This document shows positions 17,850 to 26,413 of a stretch of DNA of 64,000 nt, piece after piece (position 1 is the first letter of the stretch; each line of letters begins with the position of its first letter). Source of the DNA: Legionella sp. (GTDB lineage Bacteria; Pseudomonadota; Gammaproteobacteria; Legionellales; Legionellaceae). The position numbers and the translations under genes were made by a program. Under the pieces are notes generated by a model. The model searched no databases and was not told the origin of the DNA. It was given only the letters and a program-made list of their open reading frames with translations. The stretch covers positions 1 to 64,000 of the forward strand of contig PEQK01000016.1 of the NCBI GenBank assembly GCA_002786165.1, given 5' to 3'.

Positions 17850-18000
17850 TGATTTTCCAAGTAACAAAAACACTGAACTGATTATAACGAAAAAGAATCA
17901 GAATAGGTACAAAAAGACTGCTGCGTCTTGCATATCTATTCACAAGCGCACAATAGAACGCTATAGTGATGTTTATTATTTTTAATGAGACCAGCCATTT

Positions 18001-19173
18001 ATGTATTACGGATTACAGCATCAACTTGGCGATATATATAGCCAATTGCGTGAAACAGCGTACCAATTCGCTCAGCGAGAGATAGCCCCTTTGGCCGCTG
18101 AGATTGATCACTCCAATACCTTTCCTAATGAATTATGGCGAAAATTGGGAGATATGGGTCTCCTTGGGATCACTGTATCAGAAGCCTATGGTGGCGCAAA
18201 TATGGGATATTTGGCACACGCTATCGCAATGGAGGAAATATCGCGAGCCAGCGCTTCTGTTGGCTTGAGCTACGGTGCGCATTCTAATTTATGTGTGAAT
18301 CAAATTTATTTAAATGGCACAGAATCTCAAAAACAACGTTATCTCCCCAAATTAATCAGTGGAGAATATATTGGTGCATTGGCTATGAGTGAAGCCAATG
18401 CGGGTTCTGATGTGGTTAGTATGCAATTAAGTGCCGAACAAAATGGCAAAAACTATCGATTGAATGGCACTAAAATGTGGATCACCAACGGTCCAGATGC
18501 CGATGTGTTGGTCGTATATGCCAAAACCAACCGCGAAGCACGCAGCAAAGGCATCACCGCTTTTATCATTGAAAAAGGTATGCCTGGATTTTCAACAGCA
18601 CAAAAATTGGACAAATTAGGGATGCGTGGATCCAATACTTGTGAGTTAGTATTTCAGGATTGTATCGTCCCAGAAGATCATATTTTAGGTCATTTGAACC
18701 AAGGTGTCGCTGTGCTAATGTCTGGCTTAGACTATGAGCGTACTATATTAGCTGCAGGTCCTGTGGGTATCATGCAAGCTTGCTTAGATGTAGTGGTCCC
18801 TTATGTGCATGAGCGAAAACAATTTAGCCAAGCCATTGGCGAATTTCAATTGATCCAAGCCAAACTTGCTGACATGTATTCAGATCTGAATGCGTCTCGG
18901 TCTTATTTATATGCCGTTGCTCAAGCCTGCGATCAAGGGTTTGTCAGCCGAAAAGATGCAGCTTCAGTTATTTTATATACAGCAGAAAAAGCCACCCAAA
19001 TGGCATTACAGGCCATTCAGATTTTGGGGGGGAATGGTTATGTAAACGAATACCCTACCGGACGTTTATTACGCGATGCCAAATTATACGAAATCGGAGC
19101 AGGAACATCTGAAATTCGCAGGATGCTCATTGGTCGAGAGTTATTTCAAGAAACTGGCGACTCTTTAAAGTAA
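18001..19173 (+). CDS. ivd: Isovaleryl-CoA dehydrogenase
   Basis: An FAD-dependent acyl-CoA dehydrogenase of 390 residues that oxidises isovaleryl-CoA in leucine breakdown. It shows [32 protein letters not shown], the signature [32 protein letters not shown], and the C-terminal [42 protein letters not shown]. The catalytic Glu is in LDYERTIL, the position used by isovaleryl-CoA dehydrogenases rather than the C-terminal position of short/medium-chain enzymes. The other leucine-degradation genes are not next to it. A run of seven G (19026-19032) lies in conserved codons. Confidence 0.88.
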   Translation: MYYGLQHQLGDIYSQLRETAYQFAQREIAPLAAEIDHSNTFPNELWRKLGDMGLLGITVSEAYGGANMGYLAHAIAMEEISRASASVGLSYGAHSNLCVNQIYLNGTESQKQRYLPKLISGEYIGALAMSEANAGSDVVSMQLSAEQNGKNYRLNGTKMWITNGPDADVLVVYAKTNREARSKGITAFIIEKGMPGFSTAQKLDKLGMRGSNTCELVFQDCIVPEDHILGHLNQGVAVLMSGLDYERTILAAGPVGIMQACLDVVVPYVHERKQFSQAIGEFQLIQAKLADMYSDLNASRSYLYAVAQACDQGFVSRKDAASVILYTAEKATQMALQAIQILGGNGYVNEYPTGRLLRDAKLYEIGAGTSEIRRMLIGRELFQETGDSLK

Positions 19174-19372
19174 AGTACCTCTCGGCTCAACCTTTCTCCA
19201 CTATGATCCAAGATAGTTATATTCCATCAACACTCCTTCCGTAGCCTTGATCTAAGGCATCGGCGCAAACAGGAAAAAATAGCTAAAAGAAAACAATAAG
19301 TTATTGAGGTGCAGTTGTATTCATCAACATTCTTTCGTAGCTTTTACGATGCTGACAGGGACTTCAGCACCA

Positions 19373-20407
19373 CTAGATGTTCATCACTCGCATCGCTTTA
19401 AAACCAGAGCTTCCATCCATAAGCATGGGTTGATGGGTCGTTATAGGAAGCACAAACTGTTCTAACACAGCCTCCCAAAATGGTCTATATAAGCGCTCTT
19501 GTAAAGGATGTTGCTCATCTGTAGGAAAACAAGGTCCATGATTCACCTCCAACAACCAAGCACGTTGATGCTCATCTAGCATAAAATCAAACCCAAATAC
19601 AGCAAAGGTTCGCTCTTTCTGCGGCATATACGCGCGAGGAAATGCTTGCTCTAGGCCTTTTGTGACTGCATGTACAATAGTTTCGACTTGCGGATACCAA
19701 GCAGCGTAGTCAGTAATATCCATGGTAGGGATTTGAACCACGGAAGGCATATGATGCATGAGGTGTTCATTGGTCAAATGTGCACTAAGATTCGTAAAAT
19801 CGGCACCCGGATATTTATTCAAAGCCACATTCAAATATCCGTGAGGATATAAAAATGCGCCTGCCTCTTGGGTGATAACTACAAAAAAACGCATGCTATA
19901 TTTTTTACCGTCGTAAAGAGCAGGATCTAAGATATAACGCTGTAAGACATGCGGGCCAGCCAAATGATCTGGACGTAAAAGATGCTCTTCAATTTGTGAC
20001 AATGTGTCAAAAATTTTAATATGTTGACCATTGTTCAATAAAGCTGGTTTTAAGATCCAGGCCAATCCCTCGACATGATCTTCAATGGTTTGGTGTGTCG
20101 CATAATACATACTGGCGATATCACTTAAAATGGTTGACCATGAGAATTCATTGATGACATATGTCTCAGGCATGACCGTTGGACAATACATATCTACCAT
20201 TTGTGAAAGCAAATGCTTAAACTCAAGGCATTCACACGCATCTGGTGCAAAATTTAAATTGCTCTCACTAAATTTGGCTCGCCAAGCCCAGCGCGTACGC
20301 TGTAATCCTGCCGATTGCATAAATCGCGCCAATTGATGATGCGTTGGGGACATGTGATCGGAAGAGTGAAAATGATATTTTTTATGTGATCTTTTAACAA
20401 AGTTCAT
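19373..20407 (-). CDS. Tubulin-tyrosine-ligase-like ATP-grasp protein
   Basis: A protein of 344 residues carrying the ATP-grasp blocks of tubulin-tyrosine ligase-like enzymes. AWILKPALLNNGQHIKIF (residues 116-133) holds the ATP-binding Lys, VLQRYILDPALYDGKKYSMRFFVVIT (154-179) matches the VQ-YI-P-LL-G-KFD-R-Y block, and FGFDFMLDEHQRAWLLEVNHGPCF (271-294) matches FGFDF-D-WLLEVN-SP with the Mg-binding Glu and Asn. In eukaryotes the family adds amino acids to tubulin tails; in bacteria the acceptor is unknown. No signal peptide is seen. It is a single gene, divergent from trmJ. Host-directed action is possible but unproven. Confidence 0.8.
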   Translation of the reverse strand: MNFVKRSHKKYHFHSSDHMSPTHHQLARFMQSAGLQRTRWAWRAKFSESNLNFAPDACECLEFKHLLSQMVDMYCPTVMPETYVINEFSWSTILSDIASMYYATHQTIEDHVEGLAWILKPALLNNGQHIKIFDTLSQIEEHLLRPDHLAGPHVLQRYILDPALYDGKKYSMRFFVVITQEAGAFLYPHGYLNVALNKYPGADFTNLSAHLTNEHLMHHMPSVVQIPTMDITDYAAWYPQVETIVHAVTKGLEQAFPRAYMPQKERTFAVFGFDFMLDEHQRAWLLEVNHGPCFPTDEQHPLQERLYRPFWEAVLEQFVLPITTHQPMLMDGSSGFKAMRVMNI

Positions 20408-20560
20408 ATCATCTCATCCATAATATGGTCTTCAAAAGTCAAAGTTTCAAAAAGCAACCGCTGGCTTTTTGCTATCTTGAACATTTGATCATGTATTTCT
20501 CAGTGTATATGGTGTACCATCCAAAGCTCAAGGGTTATTGAGCAAATATTCATTAAATTT

Positions 20561-21286
20561 ATGAAATTTGATTGCATTCGAATTATTTTGGTAGCAACCA
20601 CACATCCAGGTAATATTGGCTCGGCAGCACGAGCAATGAAAACCATGGGTTTATCACGCTTGTATTTGGTAAATCCAAATCTTAATCCATATCGAAAAGC
20701 CCATGAATTAGCTGCGGGGGCTTATGATATTTTACAAAACGCAGTCATCTGCGACACATTAGAAAAAGCACTCGACGGCTGCCATTTGATTTGCGGCACC
20801 AGCGCACGCCCACGTGATTTGGCCTTACCAGGTTTGAATCCAAGTGAATGCGCCACATTGATGGTAGAGCAACCAGACCATACCGAAATAGCCATTGTAT
20901 TTGGTCGAGAACACGCCGGATTGACCAACGAGGAGCTATTGTTATGCCATTATCATCTTCATATTCCAAGCAATCCCGACTTTAGCTCTCTCAACCTGGC
21001 TCAAGCAGTACAAATTATTGCGTATGAGTTACGAATGCATGCTTTAAATCCAGCTTCGAAAGTAGAAACGCATCAGGATCAATTAGCAACCAGCACCGAA
21101 ACAGAACAATTTTATACTCATTTAGAGCAAGTACTGATTCAAATCGACTTCTTAAAACCCTCTAACCCACGTAAATTATTACAACGCTTACGCCGCCTAT
21201 TTAATCGTGCACGTTTAGAAACAACAGAGGTTAATATTCTACGTGGCATTCTGACTCAAATTCAGGTGACACGAGATGAGTCTTAG
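20561..21286 (+). CDS. trmJ: tRNA (cytidine/uridine-2'-O-)-methyltransferase TrmJ
   Basis: A SPOUT-class methyltransferase of 241 residues that methylates the 2'-OH of nucleotide 32 in tRNAs. It has IILVATTHPGNIGSAARAMKTMG at the N-terminus (the family's N-terminal motif), IAIVFGREHAGLTNEEL (SAM-binding knot, motif 2) and PSLNLAQAV-type sequence PDFSSLNLAQAVQIIAYEL (motif 3). The C-terminal extension after residue 160 matches TrmJ rather than TrmL. Its end overlaps the start of the cysteine desulfurase gene by 11 bases; trmJ next to an isc gene is a common order. Confidence 0.92.
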   Translation: MKFDCIRIILVATTHPGNIGSAARAMKTMGLSRLYLVNPNLNPYRKAHELAAGAYDILQNAVICDTLEKALDGCHLICGTSARPRDLALPGLNPSECATLMVEQPDHTEIAIVFGREHAGLTNEELLLCHYHLHIPSNPDFSSLNLAQAVQIIAYELRMHALNPASKVETHQDQLATSTETEQFYTHLEQVLIQIDFLKPSNPRKLLQRLRRLFNRARLETTEVNILRGILTQIQVTRDES

Positions 21287-22427
21287 ACCCATTTATTTAG
21301 ATTATATGTCCACCACCCCTGTAGATCCGAGAATTATTCCTGAAATGATACAGTATTTAGGTCCAGACGGGATGTTTGCCAATGCCGCATCGGTTCAACA
21401 TCTTCCAGGTCAAACAGCGGCAAGCGCTATTGAAAAAGCACGTGAACAACTTGCAACATCCGTTGGAACAACTCCAGACTCATTGATTTTTACATCGGGG
21501 GCCACTGAAGCTAATAATCTGGCTATTTTAGGTGCTTCACATTTCTATCAACGTAAAGGTCGACATGTGATCACAATGTCTACCGAACATAAATCCGTCT
21601 TAGATTCCTTTCAACAATTAGAACGAGAAGGCTTTGAGGTCACTTATTTAGCGCCACAATCTTCAGGTTTACTAGATTTGGAGACATTAAGAGTAGCTTT
21701 ACGCCCTGATACTATTTTGGTCTCCATCATGCATGTCAATAATGAAATAGGAGTTATTCAAAATATTGCTGCCATTGGCGCTGTGTTGGCCGACAAAGGC
21801 ATCGTGTTTCATGTAGATGCAGCTCAAAGCGCCGGACGATTATCCATCGATTTGGCAAAATTGCCTGTACACCTCATGTCATTTTCGGCCCATAAAAACT
21901 ATGGCCCCAAAGGTATTGGTGCTCTTTATATCTCTCAAAAACCCCGTATTCGCTTACAAACTCAAAGTTTTGGTGGTGGACAAGAGCGGGGATTACGTGC
22001 AGGCACCCTGCCTACTCATCAAATTGTTGGTATGGGTGCTGCTTTTGCTTTAAGTGAATCGTTAAGAGAGGAAGAGCAAATACGTCTGATGACCTTCAGG
22101 CAAGATTTTTGGGAAAAATTACAAACTATTCCAAATATTCAGTTGAACGGAGATCAAATACATCGAATTGCTGGAAACTTGAATTTTAGCATTCAAGGCA
22201 TTGATGGAGAGCGTTTGTTACCTGCTTTACACGAATTAGCGGTATCTTCAATGACAGCTTGCGCATCGCACAGCCATCAACCGTCTTATGTACTACGTGA
22301 ACTTGGTGTAGATAGAGATCGGGCTCTATCCTCGATTCGTTTGTCCATAGGCCGATTTACCACAAAAGCCGAATTAGACACAGCTTTTTATATCCTTCGA
22401 GACACTATTCTTTTTCTACGTTCTTAA
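21276..22427 (+). CDS. Cysteine desulfurase (IscS/NifS family)
   Basis: A PLP enzyme of 383 residues that takes sulfur from cysteine for Fe-S clusters or tRNA thiolation. Motifs: YLDYMSTTPVDP at the start, TSGATEANNLAI, the PLP-binding segment FHVDAAQSAGRL, the Schiff-base lysine in MSFSAHKNYGPKGIGALY, and the sulfur-accepting cysteine in SSMTACASHSHQPSYVLRELG (IscS has [20 protein letters not shown]). The ring of residues around the cysteine differs slightly from E. coli IscS. No iscU, iscA or hscA follows within the window, so it could also be a NifS-like paralogue. Its stop overlaps the stop of the convergent gene. Confidence 0.88.
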   Translation: MSLRPIYLDYMSTTPVDPRIIPEMIQYLGPDGMFANAASVQHLPGQTAASAIEKAREQLATSVGTTPDSLIFTSGATEANNLAILGASHFYQRKGRHVITMSTEHKSVLDSFQQLEREGFEVTYLAPQSSGLLDLETLRVALRPDTILVSIMHVNNEIGVIQNIAAIGAVLADKGIVFHVDAAQSAGRLSIDLAKLPVHLMSFSAHKNYGPKGIGALYISQKPRIRLQTQSFGGGQERGLRAGTLPTHQIVGMGAAFALSESLREEEQIRLMTFRQDFWEKLQTIPNIQLNGDQIHRIAGNLNFSIQGIDGERLLPALHELAVSSMTACASHSHQPSYVLRELGVDRDRALSSIRLSIGRFTTKAELDTAFYILRDTILFLRS

Positions 22428-22885
22428 TAAATCGTCCAATTGATTTCAGCAGCGGGCGTATCATACCAAACATTACACATTGAGGGCGGAATTGAAGTAA
22501 AGCTTGCGTTCATATTGTCTTTATTCAATACAAAACCCTCTACTGGAGGAACATTTAACATGATCAGGCTATCGAAAAAAGGATCGCTAGATAAGAGATC
22601 AATACTATTCTGTCCGCATTGATATTTCACATACGCTAACGCAACACTTTTAAAATCAGTGGTCAGCACAAACTGCGTAGATTGGCCTTGAAGAAGTAAA
22701 TCAGGGATTTGAGACCCTTGAAACATAGTGCCAGTTAAAAGATGTTGGGTTTTCAAAATACAATCATTTGGACTTTTATTAGTGATAGTAACAACAAATT
22801 CTCTACAACCAGGCTGTTTGGCGTCGGCAATATTTGTTATCAGTAAAGTCATCATCAAAAAAGAAAATAAAATTTTACTCATCAT
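22424..22885 (-). CDS. Small secreted protein, paralogue of 44875-45360
   Basis: A protein of 153 residues with a signal peptide (KILFSFLMMTLLITNIADA, cleavage likely after ADA). The mature region has the pattern ITNKSPNDCILKTQHLLTG...IPDLLLQGQSTQFVLTTD and VALAYVKYQCGQ. The same order (I-x-N, DC-[IV]-L, L-x-G, P-x-L, GQ/GDQ, FV, Y-x-CG) appears in the secreted protein at 44875-45360. Two cysteines at equal positions suggest a disulfide. No named family is recognised; function unknown. It overlaps the cysteine desulfurase stop by four bases in convergent orientation. Confidence 0.7.
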   Translation of the reverse strand: MMSKILFSFLMMTLLITNIADAKQPGCREFVVTITNKSPNDCILKTQHLLTGTMFQGSQIPDLLLQGQSTQFVLTTDFKSVALAYVKYQCGQNSIDLLSSDPFFDSLIMLNVPPVEGFVLNKDNMNASFTSIPPSMCNVWYDTPAAEINWTIY

Positions 22886-22950
22886 GGCTCATCTTTAAAA
22901 AATTAGGGTATTAGTATCATAATTATAGTTATATATAAAATAAAAAATTT

Positions 22951-23334
22951 TTATGACAACATGTTTTGTTTTGCTGTAATCGTTTTTACGATACCAAGTA
23001 GTTTATCAATGTGAAAGGGTTTTGACATAAAGGCTTCTGCACCTGCTGTCAAAGAACAAGCCTCGATCTCTGGCGTGCCATTGCCACAAATCATCACAAC
23101 ACCCATGCGGTTATTTCTTTTTTTAAGCTCTTTCATGAGCTCTATGCCATTTAAAGAAGGCATAAAAAAATCGACGATCAAACACCCAATCCATTCAGAT
23201 GAAAATTTTTCTAAAAAAGCCATGGCCGTCATATAAATTTCGACTTTGCTGCCATCAACCGATTCAAATAAAAATCTCAATGATTCACACACTGCTGGAT
23301 TATCATCTATGATACAAATTTTAGTGTCTTGCAT
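22951..23334 (-). CDS. Stand-alone response-regulator receiver protein
   Basis: A single receiver domain of 127 residues without output domain. Acidic pocket ICIIDDNP near residue 9, phospho-acceptor Asp55 in CLIVDFFMPS, and the switch Lys in AFMSKPFHIDKL. It is the last gene of a leftward operon with a histidine kinase (13 bp upstream) and a FixJ-type regulator, so it may act as a phosphate sink or as an alternative target of that kinase. AGAGAG precedes the ATG. It resembles the receiver of the FixJ-type neighbour (shared GCLIVD-MP), pointing to a duplication that lost its DNA-binding half (inference). Confidence 0.88.
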   Translation of the reverse strand: MQDTKICIIDDNPAVCESLRFLFESVDGSKVEIYMTAMAFLEKFSSEWIGCLIVDFFMPSLNGIELMKELKKRNNRMGVVMICGNGTPEIEACSLTAGAEAFMSKPFHIDKLLGIVKTITAKQNMLS

Positions 23335-23346
23335 AAGACTCTCTTT

Positions 23347-24546
23347 CTAAGTATTTTTTGCCAGCGGTAAGGTGAATCTGAACCATGCGCCTATACCATC
23401 ATGTTTTTGTAGTACCAATGTGCCACCATGGGATTGTACAATCGTCGTGCAGATACCTAAACCTATCCCCACCCCTTGAGATTTGGTTGTAAAATACGAG
23501 CGAAATAATTTATCTTGAAACTCAATGGGTACACCAGGACCATTATCTCGAATATCCACAACCACATTATGCTCCATTTGATGTGCGGTAATGCTTAAGG
23601 TTGGATTGGGTTCTGAAATGCTTTTTAATGCTTCGATACTATTTCGGCTTAAATTTAAAATCATTTGCATAATATGGGTTTTATTAAGCGTTACTGATAG
23701 ATTTTCGGTCAAATTTAATTCGACTTTTAAATTAAAATCTAATAATTCATAATTTAAAATAGCCAAGCTTTCTTCTATAAGCTTATCAATATCAATTTCT
23801 TCTACATGAAAACCTTCTTTATGGATAAGATCTTTCATTCCATGCACTATTTCACCGGCATAATTTGCCTGTTTAGAAATTTGCTCCAAAAGATGAGACA
23901 ATATATTTTTATGGTTGGCATCATCCAATTTAAGCAAACTGGCACTACTATAAGCGACAATGGCAGCTAATGGTTGGTTGATTTCATGTGCCATAGCCAG
24001 AGCAACTTCTTTCATAGCACTTTGTTGAGAAGCGAGCATAAGCTCAACATGTTGTTTATGACGCAACAATTCCTCTAGTTTTAAGCCAGTCATATTTCTA
24101 ATGATAAAAATAAATTCATTTTTTGTGTGATATTTTGTCTTCAAAGCATCGATCAAAACCTCATAGCAATAATAATGATCGTGATTAGGATTTACATTAG
24201 AATTTTCCAATATAAGCGAAGCGGTGGTCTTGCTATGAAGGGCTTGTTGGCAAGCCAAATTAATACTTTCTTTCACCTCAGGAAACTCTAAAAGAATATC
24301 CCCCAGACTCATTTCTAGCTCTACCTGATGATGATAAACATTCAACACAAACTCATTAAAAGCTCGATTAATCGTTCTAATACACAGGTCTTCATCTATA
24401 ACTGCAATGGCATCACTGGTCGCCTGGTATAAATAGACAACTCTTTCTAATTCCTTTTCTAAGTCTAAAACCCTAGAAGCCAATTCAGATACATCAAAAT
24501 ACTCTGAGGTTATTTTAGGTTTTATAGATATGTCTAATACGTCCAT
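23347..24546 (-). CDS. PAS-domain sensor histidine kinase (FixL-like)
   Basis: A soluble kinase of 399 residues without transmembrane segments. An N-terminal coiled coil (about 20-38) leads to a PAS domain (about 36-150). A HisKA domain follows with phospho-accepting His187 in ALAMAHEINQPLAAIVAY, and an HATPase_c domain with N-box NLSRNSIEAL, G1 DIRDNGPGV and G2 GVGIGLGICTTI. The HEINQPL form of the histidine box is typical of FixL/NtrB-type kinases. It shares an operon with a FixJ-type regulator and a lone receiver. The PAS domain lacks an obvious heme-binding His context; the signal is unknown. Confidence 0.9.
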   Translation of the reverse strand: MDVLDISIKPKITSEYFDVSELASRVLDLEKELERVVYLYQATSDAIAVIDEDLCIRTINRAFNEFVLNVYHHQVELEMSLGDILLEFPEVKESINLACQQALHSKTTASLILENSNVNPNHDHYYCYEVLIDALKTKYHTKNEFIFIIRNMTGLKLEELLRHKQHVELMLASQQSAMKEVALAMAHEINQPLAAIVAYSSASLLKLDDANHKNILSHLLEQISKQANYAGEIVHGMKDLIHKEGFHVEEIDIDKLIEESLAILNYELLDFNLKVELNLTENLSVTLNKTHIMQMILNLSRNSIEALKSISEPNPTLSITAHQMEHNVVVDIRDNGPGVPIEFQDKLFRSYFTTKSQGVGIGLGICTTIVQSHGGTLVLQKHDGIGAWFRFTLPLAKNT

Positions 24547-24563
24547 GCATTAAGGCCTTATGT

Positions 24564-25175
24564 CTATGATAATTCTTGATATTGGGCCTGCAGATATACT
24601 CTAATTAAATGCGCCAAATTCTTTGCCTGCATTTTTTGCATAATATTTGCTCTATGAGCTTCCACAGTGGAAATAGAAATATCTAAATCATAGGCGATTT
24701 GTTTGTTCAGTCTTCCATCTAAAATCAAATCCATAATTTGGCGTTCTCTTTCTGATAAACGACTAATCCGCTCTCTAGTGTACTCAATATTTGATTTGTC
24801 TTCAGATTTATTCAAATGCTTTTGAACAACTTCTAACAAATATTGTTCATTAATGGGTTTTAAAATAAAATCACATGCGCCAGATTTCATGGCACGAACG
24901 GCCATGGCGATATCTCCATATCCTGTGATCACCACTATCGCCAAATGACTACGTTGGGACTTAAGATGCTCTAATAATTCAAGACCACTCATAGCAGGCA
25001 TGCGTACGTCTACAATAAGACATCCTATCTTATCTGTTGTGTAATCTTGTAAAAACGATTGTGCGTCTAGATATGTTTTTACCGGCAAAGATACAGATTT
25101 AAATAACCATTCTAATGAGGCGCAAACTTCAGGATCATCATCGATGATATATATAGCGTAATCATTTGTTTTCAT
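24564..25175 (-). CDS. FixJ-family response regulator (receiver + LuxR HTH)
   Basis: A protein of 203 residues. Receiver domain with IIDDDPEV acidic pocket, Asp56 in CLIVDVRMPAMSGLELL, Lys in FILKPINEQ. The C-terminal LuxR-type helix-turn-helix reads LSERERQIMDLILDGRLNKQIAYDLDISISTVEAHRANIMQKM. It is the DNA-binding partner of the PAS kinase encoded directly downstream. Its ATG overlaps the stop of the upstream mini-gene (ATGA), implying translational coupling. Target promoters are not known. Confidence 0.92.
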   Translation of the reverse strand: MKTNDYAIYIIDDDPEVCASLEWLFKSVSLPVKTYLDAQSFLQDYTTDKIGCLIVDVRMPAMSGLELLEHLKSQRSHLAIVVITGYGDIAMAVRAMKSGACDFILKPINEQYLLEVVQKHLNKSEDKSNIEYTRERISRLSERERQIMDLILDGRLNKQIAYDLDISISTVEAHRANIMQKMQAKNLAHLIRVYLQAQYQELS

Positions 25176-25423
25176 ATAGGTCTACTAGTTAAATTAGAAT
25201 CAGAAAAAGAATGTATTTTATTCCCCATGAGATGGCTATGCTCACAAATGATTTGTAATATGCTTCGAAACTCCTGCATCACTAGCTCATCGTTTTGTAG
25301 TTGGTTCTGACATCCCCATGCATAGGCATGAATGACTTGTATTGATTGCGTTAACTCATGCAATAAAGTGCCAATTTTTCCACATTGACAAATGTGTTCT
25401 GATTTTACACTACTGCCATCCAT
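25172..25423 (-). CDS. Mini-protein resembling an isolated histidine-kinase DHp domain
   Basis: A protein of 83 residues heading the two-component operon. Residues 16-40 (KIGTLLHELTQSIQVIHAYA) line up without gaps with the dimerisation/phosphotransfer helix of the neighbouring kinase (ALAMAHEINQPLAAIVAYSS). The phospho-accepting His (His22), the following Glu and the Gln three further on are kept, and a second helix follows (LVMQEFRSILQIICEHSHLMGNKI). No ATP-binding domain exists. GAGG lies 5 nt before the ATG at 25423; a GTG two codons earlier is part of that site. It may be a phosphotransfer protein or a dominant partner of the kinase (inference). Confidence 0.75.
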   Translation of the reverse strand: MDGSSVKSEHICQCGKIGTLLHELTQSIQVIHAYAWGCQNQLQNDELVMQEFRSILQIICEHSHLMGNKIHSFSDSNLTSRPI

Positions 25424-25624
25424 GGGCACCTCAATTATTCTTTACTAAATGTTGATTTAGACATGTTAACAGTAAACTTTTTTATAGTAACTAGGGTTAA
25501 CCTTGAGAGATACGACATTAATCTTAAAAACAAAAAACATCATACTATTTCAAGGAAAATATGAATAGAAAAAACTTTAAAATACGTTGATTTTAGTATA
25601 GACAATAACTCTCGAGGAATAAAA

Positions 25625-25882
25625 ATGAAATATTGTTCAATTGTTTTAATCTGCATCACTATGATGCATCCCTCAATGACCTTTTCTCAAACCAAAACAA
25701 TATTAGAAGGTAATTGGATTTGCACCACAAATGCCAGTACCGGCACAACCTCGGCTGATAAAGAAGCAGATGAAAGAATGAAACATACCACCACCGCTAT
25801 TTCTGATGCATTTTCCTTTGCATCCAGCAATTGTCGTGATTGCACCAAAATCACTTGTGATTATGTTCAGATAAATCAATGA
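25625..25882 (+). CDS. Small secreted cysteine-containing protein, unknown function
   Basis: A protein of 85 residues with a signal peptide (KYCSIVLICITMMHPSMTFS). A short mature part begins with LEGNWICTTNAS and ends with NCRDCTKITCDYVQINQ, giving four cysteines that could form two disulfides. GAGGAATAAAA precedes the ATG. It stands alone, divergent from the two-component operon, and could be one of its targets (inference). No family is recognised. Confidence 0.65.
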   Translation: MKYCSIVLICITMMHPSMTFSQTKTILEGNWICTTNASTGTTSADKEADERMKHTTTAISDAFSFASSNCRDCTKITCDYVQINQ

Positions 25883-25968
25883 ATTATTTTTAAGATCAGG
25901 TAGTCAATAGCGTTGAATTGCATTACGATAATATTCTTACACATCATTTGTATTGCAGGGAGCATAAA

Positions 25969-26199
25969 ATGAGTCATAAAAAAATAGACAAGAAAAAACT
26001 ACATAAACACCATTTGAAAGCAGCAGAGCATCATAAAAAAGCCGCTGAACATCATAGTGAAGCTGCAAAACATCATGAAGCTGGTGAACATGAAAAAGGT
26101 CAAGCAAGTGCTTATTTGGCGCTCGCTCACGGTAGGCATGCTAAAGATGAATCGTGTGAAGCATGTTCACATTATGCAGGGATTGAAGTAGAGCGATAG
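25969..26199 (+). CDS. Small histidine-rich protein
   Basis: A protein of 76 residues. The start ATG at 25969 is preceded by GGGAG. Residues 13-45 are a repeat of alanine/lysine/glutamate helices with HH pairs (HHLKAAEHHKKAAEHH, then SEAAKHHEAGEHEKG), followed by CEACSHY near the C-terminus. The HH spacing along a helix suggests metal binding, and small His-rich proteins of this type are common in Legionella, but none has a firm function known to me. No signal peptide, so it is cytoplasmic. Confidence 0.75.
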   Translation: MSHKKIDKKKLHKHHLKAAEHHKKAAEHHSEAAKHHEAGEHEKGQASAYLALAHGRHAKDESCEACSHYAGIEVER

Positions 26200-26203
26200 A
26201 GCA

Positions 26204-26413
26204 TCAAAAAATGCCCAAGTGCTTTTTAGTTCGTGTAAAAGCACTAAACATCGTCACTCTTAGCACTTGTAATACAATATTGCCAAAGCGTCCGCCTTTG
26301 GCTTTTCCCATCTGCCAACCCCAAAGAAAGGCAGGAAGTATAAGCGTAAGAATCAATGTTTTGTGACTATTGATTTCACGATTCAGATACCATTTATGTT
26401 TATAATCACTCAT
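26204..26413 (-). CDS. YqjK-like small membrane-associated protein
   Basis: A protein of 69 residues, third gene of a leftward yqjD-yqjE-yqjK type operon. The ATG at 26413 overlaps the end of the YqjE-like gene. One hydrophobic segment is present (TLILTLILPAFLWGWQMGKAKG), followed by a basic tail. Sequence similarity to E. coli YqjK is not obvious by eye; the call rests on position, size and single membrane segment. Confidence 0.5.
   Translation of the reverse strand: MSDYKHKWYLNREINSHKTLILTLILPAFLWGWQMGKAKGGRFGNIVLQVLRVTMFSAFTRTKKHLGIF

Noticed and set aside
19026-19032. Seven-G run in isovaleryl-CoA dehydrogenase as a phase-variable tract
   Set aside because: It encodes the conserved LGGNGY motif in a metabolic gene, so the run is explained by protein conservation.
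20452-20475. Hairpin AAAAAGC...GCTTTTT between the TTL-like gene and trmJ
   Set aside because: The two genes diverge here, so a terminator is not expected; the stem is short and A/T-dominated.
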